A DNA stretch of 64,000 bases from contig CM042558.1 of assembly GCA_023630585.1 (NCBI GenBank), forward strand, positions 10,443,800-10,507,799, written 5' to 3'. The notes under the pieces are model-generated. The model worked only from the letters and a program-made list of their open reading frames with translations, did not search any database and had not been told where the DNA came from. The DNA is from Cranoglanis bouderius (Eukaryota > Chordata > Actinopteri > Siluriformes > Cranoglanididae). Shown here one piece after another: positions 36,102 to 48,942 of this stretch. The position numbers were made by a program, and so were the translations under genes. Position 1 is the first letter of the stretch, and each line of letters starts with the position of its first letter.

Positions 36102-37846
36102 CCCTTCTGTCAAGCTTCACATGATACTCCTGAGATGTCAGTGATCCAAACCCCTTCTGCTCTCTGGACCTGCCCGATCCATCCTGATGCCCTACTTCTG
36201 GTTGGAGACCTCATCAATTGAAGTCACATGATGCTGCTGAGGATGGCCCCACACTGTGCAGCCTAAAGATCATTGAGATTACAGTGGTGAAGTTCAACAA
36301 AACAGACTTCATATAAAAACTGTAATGAATTTTTCATGGTCTCACAACTGCTATCTGACCGTGTTGTACTGGTACATTTATAGAAGAGATTTATTTATTT
36401 ATAAATCGCACTATCCAGTGTTACCCAGATGGGTTCCCTTTTGAGTCTGGTTCCTCTCAAGGTTTCTTCCTTATATCATCTCAGGGAGTTTTTCCTTGCC
36501 ACCGTCACCGCTGGCTTGCTCATTGGGGATAAATTCATAAATTTAAAATCTATGTCCTGAATTTATATACTTCTGTAAAGCTGCTTTGGGACAATGTCCA
36601 TTGTTAAAAGCGCTATACAAATAAACTGAACTTAAAACTGAACTTGAACAGTTTGGGGGCGCCTATGAGCGCTCCAATGGCCCCGCCTGACTCACCCACC
36701 CACAAGAAAGAGTGTGAGTACCAGGGGTGTAACCTAGTCTGGGCATTAGCGGCTGTAGCCTCGAAGATTTTTTCTGTAGCCCCGAATAATTCTCCACTTT
36801 GACCGGTTTGTCACTACGTACTGTAACTGAATGTCAGTAAAAGAAGACAGCAGTGTTGTAATTTTGTGTTTTCAGTGAATGACGTGTTGTATTTTATCTT
36901 CAGTGAACAGAGGCAAGACCAATCAGATAGGGTTTATTTAAAGGGTTTAAAATAAGTGGAAATACTCATGTCTTATTGGCTGACAGGTCCCAATTCTGCC
37001 AAACGCTAGCTCACACAGTCAGTGTGAGGGAAAATGGATTTATTTATTTGTTTGTTTGTTTGTTTGTTTGTTTGTTTGTTTTCCAGTAAAGGGGTTGAAA
37101 CTGAAACACTAACATCCTCTCATGCTGAGCAGGAAAACAAGGTGTGTAAATGTCTATATGAGTTCCAAGTTACGTGAACATGATATGAGCAGAGTATAAG
37201 GAAGCTAACGTACTTTAATGCATGGCACTGTAGCGGCTAAACCCATACAATGATAGCTTAGATGTTTCCTTGGCTAGCAACACCAAACTATCCTAGTCTC
37301 GTGTTAGCAAAAAGATAGCAAAAAGTTGTATATTTAGTTGTGGTCCTACAAACAGCGATAACACACGAGGCAATTTTTATGATAAATCCAACTTTTTGTC
37401 TGATGATGTCATACATTGACAGCTAAGTTTCCACAGCTTCCATAAAACAAAACTTTCGGCTACTAGCTGAGCTGAGAAGGTTGAGCTGGAGAATTGACCA
37501 TTATTTTTCTCATATACTATCTGTTTTACTACCTGTACCATTGAGGTGTGGATTGTGGTTCAAATCAAGAAGGTCCATCAGCAATTATTTTACAACCCGA
37601 TTATGAAAGTTTACTCATTCACTTTGAGTAGTTAGTCGTTTTCAGCTCTCATTCACCAAATTGGCATTGTATTATGGGTTTTGAGGATTTTGAGGCTTAT
37701 ATGGTGAATCAAATCGACATTTTTAACCAATTAGCCCTCCCAAGCAAGAAAAAAATTACATGTTTTTAAAAGTTTTCTGATGTAGAAGAATCTGGGCTCA
37801 GCTCAGGATGATTAGCGGTCCAGATAACACCCCTGGAGACTACATA

Positions 37847-37892
<46 letters not shown>

Positions 37893-38041
37893 GCAATGGT
37901 CTGCATTTATATAGCGCCTTTTGTGTCTCATTCACCCATTCACACACACACTCACACACCAACGGCAGCAGAGCTACCATGCAAGGCACTTGCCTACCAT
38001 GGGGAAATGCCACCCCATCATCATCATCATCATCATCATCA

Positions 38042-38106
<65 letters not shown>

Positions 38107-38640
38107 TAGTTAATTAGTTTAGTTTTATTTTCAATCTTTAATCAGATGACGCTTTATGATTGCTTGTGATTATCTGGTATCCTTGGTGATAGTGGGCGCT
38201 GCTGTTAGGAAGAGAGACAGACATGTAGGGGGCTAGGAACGTCCGTGCTTTCCGGTCGCATGGGGGGTGATTGGGGGTGAAGGGGTGCACCAATAGGAAT
38301 CTCGCCTAGGGTGCCAAAATGGCCAGAAACAGCCCTGATGTTGTAAATGCAATTTATCCAAAAATGTGAAAAACGATTGATGTGTCTTGCCTTAAATGTA
38401 CTTATACTGTATTAAATATAGACTCCCACTTCTGCTCAGTTACTTTAAATCAAAGACAACAGCAACAGTGAAGATTAGAGTCATGTCCAAATCAAGCTTT
38501 TTAATGAATCACCACAAGTGGTGCTTGAAAAGCACAGCACACAGGACGTGGTCTTCATTCCTCTAATGTGTTTCTTGGGTGGGACCAGGACTGTGGAGGA
38601 ACATGAAAGTGAGATATGTTTACTCCTTAGCAGCTGTGAG

Positions 38641-38675
<35 letters not shown>

Positions 38676-39083
38676 ATTTATGCATAAATTCAGATGTCTT
38701 GATGGGAATAAAAATAGAAACTGCAACCCAGCATACAATTATATAATTATGTTCATATTAATATAATGGTATTATATTATACTAATAGACCTTTCATGGG
38801 AAGGAAAGATGCATCATAATTCTGGCAAATTTGATAGGACCCCTTAAAATAACACTGAATGACAAGGATATTTTGCGGTAAATCATCTTTTTGCATATAT
38901 ACAGATTTACTATTTCTATGTTAGCTAGGTTTTTGGCTCAATAATCATTTAAAACAACATCGAAAAGAAAGTTATTAATCACCAAACTTAGCAACACTTG
39001 CCTTTGACAGCACTGATGATAAATGAGGATCAGCAAGTTCAAGCTTCACACAGCTTGTGTCAAGGCTATCTCAGATAGCCATA

Positions 39084-41541
39084 ATCATGTGTGCTGCCTT
39101 TTTGTCATCGTGCTCCTTTCATATCGGTAAGATACCTGAAAGAAAGAAAGAGATGATGTACACGAGGTAACAGTTTTTTAGATTTACATTGACAGGATTT
39201 TTGGAGATGGTCCTTATCCAGAGCAAGTTATAGTCCCTGCTGAAAACATTTTCTCATACTAGTACTGTACAAATAGACCAGGGGCTAAGAATATCAATAA
39301 GCCCAAACCCAGGTAGAGATGAGCTAGTACAGGTATGAAAACCAGGCAGTTATTAAATTGTAGCTACACTCATTAGCCATTTTGTAAGGCCTACTATACT
39401 ATACCTACTATAAAAGTCCCTTTGTAGGTGTACAGTTACTGACTGTGTGCTGTCTGGTGAGGTTTTTAAGCACTGGGTACTTACTGGCTGCTTTATTAGA
39501 CATAACTTCCTTGATAGCCAACCTTATAGGGTATGGTTAGAGACTAATGCTCATATTATTCATTGCAAAGTGTGAATTAATTGTCCTCTAAACTAGGAGT
39601 TTCAAGCATTTTAATCACGGACCCCTTTAACTATTAAAAAAAGTTCACAGACCCATCAGTACAGATTTATTTTACAAACAAACAAAAAATATACAGATAT
39701 TTTTTTTAATAAAAATTTTTAATCATTTACATCTGAATAATAATTGAAATATTTAAAATATTTATTAGAAAGTTTTTTTCTGAATTTCTATCCATAGAAC
39801 CCATTTTTATTAAAACTGTCATTAGAATCCAGTTGACATTATTTATAGGCATAACAACTTTGATAATGGTCAGCTGCGATTTCCACCACTATGACGCAAT
39901 CAGAAAACCGCGGAGCCCCTGGCTATGCCTCACAGACCCTTTGAGATTTTTTGAGAACCTTGGATCTAAACCCTCATCTGTGGTCGTTTTCTGACCACAG
40001 CACTGCTGCTGTCGGGTATTTTTGTTTGGTGCATTTTTCTCAATCCAGCAGTGACACGGGTGTTTAAATCCCAGCAACACTGCTGGGCCTGATACGCTCA
40101 TACCAGCGGAATGGGACACACTTCCCTTTCGATTTCACTGCTTTGCTGGGAATGCTCCACCACCCAAACAATATCTGGTCAGTGGTAGTCCTACAGTACA
40201 GTGGTCCCTTTCGATTGATGATAGATGGGGGTTGACAAATTGTGCAACAAATCAGAAAATAGATGAGCTACAGTCAGTAACTGTATAGCTACAAAGTGCA
40301 TCTTTAGCCCTATTCGGATGGGATTCCATTTACATGGGGTCCTGGAAAAATTTCCTATTTAACAGGTGCTAATCTGTGATTATTTTCCATCCAGATCGGC
40401 CATGTCAATGTTTTCCTCTGTCATCCTCTGAGAAAATTACAGGCCGAATTACCTACCTACTGTTTTTTTTCCTAAACTCAGCAGTTGTCTGATCATTTTA
40501 AGTCCCGTTCAAATACACGTCTATGATTTTTATGCAGATGTCATTTTGTGTTAGAAAAAAAAGATGTTTGACAGCTGCTACTTGCTGTATTTAGTCTCGT
40601 AGCACGTGTATCAGTAACTCTCCCCCAGATATTAAACACTTCCCGAATCACGAAACAAAAAATGGATGCTTTAGAAATGGCACTCACATTTCTACCACAC
40701 GCTTGGTCTGGGAGGTAAAACTTCAACTACACACACTACATTACGTTATATTCACATGTGCACAATAGAGCATCAACTTATGGTTTATAGATTTCTATAT
40801 ATAATGATTAGTTGTATCACTGCCAGTTCCTTAAGTAGGCCTACCTAATGTTAAATGCTGAAGAATTAATACTGTAAATGATTTAAATGTTTCAAAAAGG
40901 CTAATCAATTGCAGTTATTAATGTATAAGCATTTAACATTAGATATTTAAGGAATTGACCACGTGATGCAAACATCCGGGTTCATAGAAAATATGACCTA
41001 CTAGAAACTCGCACATCCTGTGGTAATTTTATTGCTGTCCTGATGTGAGAGTTTTATCACTGGGGAGAAGTGTAAAAAAATCTATTATTTTTTCCCCCTC
41101 GTTCGGCTGCTACCGTTTCGGGGTTACCACAGAGGATCACCCGTCTGAATGTTGATTCTGTTTTTGGCCGGATGCCCTTCCTGACACAACCCTGCCCATT
41201 TCCTGGGCTTGGGACCCGGAGTGAGAGTGCACTGGCACATGCAACCCTCCAGTGGCTGGGGTTGGTTCCCTGACCGTGAATTGAACCCAGGCCATAGCGA
41301 TGAGTGCTGAATGAATGCTAGCCACTAGTCCACCAGGGAACCAAAAAATTTTATTAAGCTACGCTCACACATGCAAGTCTCCAGTCGCTGTACTATGAAG
41401 TCGCCAGTAGGTGTTCCTGTTACTGGTTGCCATAGTTCTATCTATCAGTGGGTGGTGCAACTAGCATTCCACTTTTGACAACAAACCAGTTTTCTTGCCG
41501 TTAAAATTAAACATTCTGGAGGGAGAGAGTAATATTCACCA

Positions 41542-41624
<83 letters not shown>

Positions 41625-42054
41625 TCATATCCTACGAGATGAAGTAGAAGCAGTGTGTGCTCTTTGACATTGTGGCCATCTATCTGTGGCAAAAGCCAGA
41701 GCGCCAGACTCTCTGGGTCCACGAAACAATTCGGACTCGGATCACAGATCACGTGCGCTCTACTGTCTTCACTCCCACTGGTAGTCACTGCACCAAGTCG
41801 CTCCAAATTTGCATAAAGTTAAACTTTTCTTAACTTTGTCACGTCGCTGGACACGCCCACGTCTAGTCGTCAACGTCAGTGTCAGTGGAAGTCACCAGCT
41901 CTCATTGAAAATGAATGGCCTCCGGTTGCTTTGTCACTGTGAGTTAATGTATGTGTGAATGTACCTTTACATATGTCACTCAGATAAACTAATCCAAACC
42001 GAACAGGGCTTACACTAGATAGACCTGATAGTAGAGTGGCCAAAAAAAACAAAC

Positions 42055-42141
<87 letters not shown>

Positions 42142-42969
42142 TTACTTTTATGCAAAATTATCATTTCTGTAATTAATGTCATTTACAAACTAGCTTCACT
42201 CAGGGAGCTTAGTTGCCATGCGCGCAGGTGCGTGTCGCGTTAAGCCCCGCCCCCTTGTACAAAGCGAAAGTGATATGGCTTCTTCTCAAGCCTAAGCGCC
42301 TTTAGCGGGAAGATCACGAACAGCACACACTAGCGTGCTACGTAGTACACCGAAATAGTGCGCTGAAAAAGTACGTACCACATGTGCCTCCGTAAGCGGC
42401 GTACAATTTTAACATACTATTTAGTACAGTAGTACGGTGTTGTTGTTGTTGTTTTTACGTAACCTATGACACTTTACAAACCGCCGACATATTTTGCACA
42501 TCTAACAGGCTGTTTTGAGAAAAAGCAGGGGCGTGAACAAGTGCCTAGCTTCCATCTAAACTTCCAGGAAGACTGTGTAAGAGTAGAGTAAGTGGTTCCA
42601 TGGAGCTGGAGCCAGAGTGGTGTGTTGTTTATACAGTTTGACAGCAGTATGTTTGTAATCTCGGCCTGTCCTCTTTAGCATGACGCCCCAAAGTTTAAGG
42701 CTGTGTGCGACCAGGAAAGCTGAAAGTTTATCAAAGCCCATTGCAAATCATTTTAGTCATAGATACTGTATCAATATGATCAAAGCGGGTACATACATTA
42801 CATTACATCACATCACATCACATGGCTGGACCCGCTAAGCTGTTACTGTCTAATAGCAGCACCGTCACATCAACATTGCCTGTTTGTTTGTTTATTTTTA
42901 TTTTATTTCCCTTCCTTTGTCATTCTGTATCACCCCGCTCCGAAAAATCGAATAACGTCCTCATTTCAA
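39084..42969. repeat. Tandem array segment A3 (about 3.89 kb)
   Basis: Third copy of segment A, the same length as A2 and closest to it. A rare private difference is near 42000 (aaaccgaac versus aaactgaac in A1 and A2). It is preceded by the same 15-bp filler (39069-39083). Confidence 0.95.
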
Positions 42970-43496
42970 TACATCTAAGAACACAGCTGTAATAAGCTTT
43001 TAAACAGTAACAGGAATGCATATGTAAGATTTCATGAATGCAGCTCATCTACAAAAAGGGATTTTTGGTTTTGAACAAAGAAAAATCAGATTTTAAGAAA
43101 GTTTTGAGTTTAAAAACCCATATGATTTAATATATTTTCACACTAGCAAGTGTGTTTTATTGAGTTTATAAAAGAAAATGAATATCATAATGACATGGAG
43201 ATATGGTATCATGTGGTTGTGGCAAGTGGACGGAGCTAAAAGCCTTCTTCAAAGTTGCTAACTTTCAGATATGTGATGTGTTGGACAAAAACAGTACATT
43301 TAACAGATTACTGTTTAGTTTTCAGAAGAGAAGACATGTTGTACAGGGACGTTTATAGGCATAGGTGAACTAGGCGGTCGCCTAGGGCGCCACCAGTTTA
43401 GCTAGTCTTGCCAGAGTCCCTGCTTTCACTTATGCAAAGTACACCGTCCTTAACCAGTACGGGACAATAAGCATACCTAATTATCTCTCTCTCCCT

Positions 43497-43527
<31 letters not shown>

Positions 43528-45272
43528 CCCTTCTGTCAAGCTTCACATGATACTCCTGAGATGTCAGTGATCCAAACCCCTTCTGCTCTCTGGACCTGCC
43601 CGATCCATCCTGATGCCCTACTTCTGGTTGGAGACCTCATCAATTGAAGTCACATGATGCTTCTGAGGATGGCCCCACACTGTGCAGCCTAAAGATCATT
43701 GAGATTACAGTGGTGAAGTTCAACAAAACAGACTTCATATAAAAACTGTAATGAATTTTTCATGGTCTCACAACTGCTATCTGACCGTGTTGTACTGGTA
43801 CATTTATAGAAGAGATTTATTTATTTATAAATCGCACTATCCAGTGTTACCCAGATGGGTTCCCTTTTGAGTCTGGTTCCTCTCAAGGTTTCTTCCTTAT
43901 ATCATCTCAGGGAGTTTTTCCTTGCCACCGTCACCGCTGGCTTGCTCATTGGGGATAAATTCATAAATTTAAAATCTATGTCCTGAATTTATATACTTCT
44001 GTAAAGCTGCTTTGGGACAATGTCCATTGTTAAAAGCGCTATACAAATAAACTGAACTTAAAACTGAACTTGAACAGTTTGGGGGCGCCTATGAGCGCTC
44101 CAATGGCCCCGCCTGACTCACCCACCCACAAGAAAGAGTGTGAGTACCAGGGGTGTAACCTAGTCTGGGCATTAGCGGCTGTAGCCTCGAAGATTTTTTC
44201 TGTAGCCCCGAATAATTCTCCACTTTGACCGGTTTGTCACTACGTACTGTAACTGAATGTCAGTAAAAGAAGACAGCAGTGTTGTAATTTTGTGTTTTCA
44301 GTGAATGACGTGTTGTATTTTATCTTCAGTGAACAGAGGCAAGACCAATCAGATAGGGTTTATTTAAAGGGTTTAAAATAAGTGGAAATACTCATGTCTT
44401 ATTGGCTGACAGGTCCCAATTCTGCCAAACGCTAGCTCACACAGTCAGTGTGAGGGAAAATGGATTTATTTATTTGTTTGTTTGTTTGTTTGTTTGTTTG
44501 TTTGTTTTCCAGTAAAGGGGTTGAAACTGAAACACTAACATCCTCTCATGCTGAGCAGGAAAACAAGGTGTGTAAATGTCTATATGAGTTCCAAGTTACG
44601 TGAACATGATATGAGCAGAGTATAAGGAAGCTAACGTACTTTAATGCATGGCACTGTAGCGGCTAAACCCATACAATGATAGCTTAGATGTTTCCTTGGC
44701 TAGCAACACCAAACTATCCTAGTCTCGTGTTAGCAAAAAGATAGCAAAAAGTTGTATATTTAGTTGTGGTCCTACAAACAGCGATAACACACGAGGCAAT
44801 TTTTATGATAAATCCAACTTTTTGTCTGATGATGTCATACATTGACAGCTAAGTTTCCACAGCTTCCATAAAACAAAACTTTCGGCTACTAGCTGAGCTG
44901 AGAAGGTTGAGCTGGAGAATTGACCATTATTTTTCTCATATACTATCTGTTTTACTACCTGTACCATTGAGGTGTGGATTGTGGTTCAAATCAAGAAGGT
45001 CCATCAGCAATTATTTTACAACCCGATTATGAAAGTTTACTCATTCACTTTGAGTAGTTAGTCGTTTTCAGCTCTCATTCACCAAATTGGCATTGTATTA
45101 TGGGTTTTGAGGATTTTGAGGCTTATATGGTGAATCAAATCGACATTTTTAACCAATTAGCCCTCCCAAGCAAGAAAAAAATTACATGTTTTTAAAAGTT
45201 TTCTGATGTAGAAGAATCTGGGCTCAGCTCAGGATGATTAGCGGTCCAGATAACACCCCTGGAGACTACATA

Positions 45273-45318
<46 letters not shown>

Positions 45319-45910
45319 GCAATGGTCTGCATTTATATAGCCCCTTTTGTGTCTCATTCACCCATTCACACACACACTCACACACCAACGGCAGCAGAGC
45401 TACATCTTTAATCAGATGACGCTTTATGATTGCTTGTGATTATCTGGTATCCTTGGTGATAGTGGGCGCTGCTGTTAGGAAGAGAGACAGACATGTAGGG
45501 GGCTAGGAACGTCCGTGCTTTCCGGTCGCATGGGGGGTGATTGGGGGTGAAGGGGTGCACCAATAGGAATCTCGCCTAGGGTGCCAAAATGGCCAGAAAC
45601 AGCCCTGATGTTGTAAATGCAATTTATCCAAAAATGTGAAAAACGATTGATGTGTCTTGCCTTAAATGTACTTATACTGTATTAAATATAGACTCCCACT
45701 TCTGCTCAGTTACTTTAAATCAAAGACAACAGCAACAGTGAAGATTAGAGTCATGTCCAAATCAAGCTTTTTAATGAATCACCACAAGTGGTGCTTGAAA
45801 AGCACAGCACACAGGACGTGGTCTTCATTCCTCTAATGTGTTTCTTGGGTGGGACCAGGACTGTGGAGGAACATGAAAGTGAGATATGTTTACTCCTTAG
45901 CAGCTGTGAG

Positions 45911-45945
<35 letters not shown>

Positions 45946-46338
45946 ATTTATGCATAAATTCAGATGTCTTGATGGGAATAAAAATAGAAACTGCAACCCA
46001 GCATACAATTATATAATTATGTTCATATTAATATAATGGTATTATATTATACTAATAGACCTTTCATGGGAAGGAAAGATGCATCATAATTCTGGCAAAT
46101 TTGATAGGACCCCTTAAAATAACACTGAATGACAAGGATATTTTGCGGTAAATCATCTTTTTGCATATATACAGATTTACTATTTCTATGTTAGCTAGGT
46201 TTTTGGCTCAATAATCATTTAAAACAACATCGAAAAGAAAGTTATTAATCACCAAACTTAGCAACACTTGCCTTTGACAGCACTGATGATAAATGAGGAT
46301 CAGCAAGTTCAAGCTTCACACAGCTTGTGTCAAGGCTA
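42968..46338. repeat. Tandem array segment B3 (about 3.37 kb)
   Basis: Third copy of B, without the Tc1 insertion. It has a 156-bp deletion at 45403/45404 that removes the second microsatellite and part of the dispersed repeat (B2 equivalent 37978-38133). After caaggcta at 46338 the sequence becomes unique, which defines the right edge of the array. Confidence 0.95.
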
Positions 46339-47938
46339 AAAAAGTGCTTGCTCAAAGAATTGGTGGGTGGGAAAGAAGCAAGGACATCACCATAAGTGTC
46401 TGGTGTTTTCAGTGTGTGTGTGAGCCACAGTACAGACCTTGGTAATACCCAAGAGAAAAAACCATCACTGCGTACAGCTTGCTTCACTGAAGAGGCATTT
46501 TCACTAGCTTTGAGCTGCTAAGGTAAGCAATGCTTAAAATATAACATCATGTAAAATCAATCCATTCAATTTAGCATTAACACCGCATGCACAAAGTGAA
46601 CAAGAAAGTAGAATAAGAAAGAATAATGTAGTACAGTGCAGTCCATTAGTAACCGCACTGTGATGTAATTATTTTGTCTCACTACTCAAGCCAGTTTGAA
46701 GCAAAACAATGGGTATTGTGTTTATGTGCAGATTACCTTCATTAAATTATATACATATTGCTTATATACATTTATATATACACCATATGGGTAATGGTAA
46801 TGGATCATAATGGCTGCTCACTGTATCATTAGTTCATACATAAGATCGCTGGCAAAAGGAGTACATGTGTTTTCTGCAGTTCTGAAAATTATTAGCCAAA
46901 GAAATCAATTCCATTAAAGTAGTATTATCATGTACATACATTTTGTTCCTCTGGGTGATGTCTTTAAACAAGTGAAGCAGCACTAGGAACATTCAACCTT
47001 CTAGTCATTAGTTTTGAACCTTAACCACTGCCCTGAGATTGATAGGCTGAAAATATAGCTGAATATTACAATAAACTGACAGTGCCAAACCATTAAGCAT
47101 GTTAAAAAGCTACTGTGTGGTACATTGCCTAGAAGCAGTGATGCACTGGTAAGCTTAGAAATAGCAAACAACCTAACCGATCATAGTCGACCATCAATAA
47201 ACAGTGGAACTGGTCAAGACAATCCAGACTGAAGGAATAAATTTAACAGAAAGACCTGAACACCTCAAGAAAACTAAGGCCATGTTAGTTAGTAAAAATG
47301 CACATAGTGATAGATGGTTTCTTTGAGTTAAAGCTCAAAGTAATTTGCCAATTTGCATGCTAACTAATTCCTACCGTAATCTATTTCTATTTCCATTTTC
47401 CCTGAATGCTAAACATAGCATACGATGTTAAAGTTTGCATAAAAAAAGGAAATGGCTGATCCAAGCGTTTCTTGTGTATCGGTGTTACTGTACTTTGCTG
47501 CCAAGGGAGCCGTTATGCACGTCACTGATGTCCCGTGTGCTCTGGAATAGATGTATAAACCTGATGTAGAAATGATGTGCACATTCGTCTTCTCAGCAAT
47601 TCCCTCATTAATAAACATAACCACACATAGCAGCACCTCTGCTGTGTGCCCTCCAGCGAGCTTAACCCAAGTGGGACTATGTGAATCATATTAAATGTGC
47701 AAAAATTTGGATTATGAACAACAGCAGCTGAAAAGGTAAATCTGCAATCCTGAAATATGCTTAGGAAAAAAAAAAAAAACAAGAAAAAAAAAAAAAACAC
47801 ACTCTTTTGTTACAGTGAAAAAGTAAAACAGTTTTACACTGATAGTTGTTTGTACTTTATTATGTGACTTCTATCGTAATGTTATGCAGTAGAACGAACG
47901 TTTTGTCGATTTTCAGGTGTGACAGGTCTGGGCCACTG
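46339..47938 (+). other. ankrd1 5' flank
   Basis: Unique AT-rich sequence between the tandem array and the ankrd1 start codon. No exon or named repeat was recognised. It ends in two A-rich runs (47766-47796). The ankrd1 promoter must lie here, but no TATA box or muscle-type element could be assigned with confidence. A possible acceptor (gattttcag, ending 47917) leaves open a further 5' UTR exon. Confidence 0.5.
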
Positions 47939-47998
47939 ATGGAGCGGCACTCCTCGGATTTATTTTCTGGTGAGGACAATGAGCTGGATTTTGATAAG
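47939..47998 (+). CDS. ankrd1: ankrd1 coding exon 1
   Basis: Encodes MERHSSDLFSGEDNELDFDK with donor AAG|gtgagt. The frame is open upstream to an ATG at 47846, but that stretch is not protein-like. Human exon 1 encodes only about nine residues ending in VEEL, so this N-terminus is divergent, and the start is chosen on splice phase and position. Confidence 0.7.
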
Positions 47999-48529
47999 GT
48001 GAGTCATACTGTATGGCAAGGGAGTTCTTTGCACAGGACTGGCATTTATGCAGTGTATGGATTTTGCAGAGGCTGTTAAATTCATGCTAAAAATCTAGAA
48101 AGATGAACATGTGCTGTAATTGAGAAGTATCGTTTTTCTGTTAAACAGTGCGATGCTGAATTGAATTCATTAGTATCCACTGAGTGACTCTCTTCCAAAG
48201 TTTCATCTCACTACACGCCAGCAGCTCATTAAGACATCAGCTCTTTGCTTGCTAATAATGAAAAAGTGTCTGGCCAGTGAATAAATTAAACGAATAAACG
48301 AGGAGACAGCAGCAGTTACTCTCATTAGTGTTGAAAGGGAGGTTTGACACTAATCACTGACAGTTGTCAGCTATGATAACTCCTCCATAGGCCCCAAGCA
48401 CATGTTAATGGTCAGCTCACTGAAACCAATGTCTTCAGAGGTTTTTACAGTCACATGCCCTTTTTATTCTATTTAATGCATTATTGCTGATAAGGTATCC
48501 AGCTAAATTTTGTCCCATTTACATGGGGC

Positions 48530-48623
<94 letters not shown>

Positions 48624-48887
48624 TAAAAACGTTGATGAAAACCTCATTGGTGGTCTTGGTATGTTTCCTCTGCTATGTCAGCACCTCTATCTGTGTCTGC
48701 GCCAAGTTCATATTTCATATTCCATATTAATCTTGAGAACGGCATGCTGTAGCAGCTCTGTGTGGCGACAGGTTCAGGGCTCTCACGTGCCTTTGAGTGG
48801 ATAAATCAGTAAGAAAACACCTCACCGAATCTTCTCAGCAGGGGCCTGCAAATGTGCTGCATTCCACATCACACACTCTCACACACA

Positions 48888-48942
<55 letters not shown>

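Larger units (their letters stand above)
34034..39068. repeat. Tandem array segment B2, carrying a Tc1 insertion
   Basis: Second copy of B. The A2/B2 join (tttcaat/atacatc, 34030-34040) is the same as the A3/B3 join and has about 2 bp of microhomology (at). It is interrupted at a TA dinucleotide by the 1507-bp Tc1 element at 34337-35843. Without the insertion its length matches B1 within a few bases, the differences being in the microsatellites. Confidence 0.95.

Noticed and set aside
47846..47938. In-frame upstream ATG for ankrd1
   Set aside because: The added stretch is hydrophobic/cysteine-rich, unlike any MARP N-terminus, and overlaps a possible acceptor (gattttcag).
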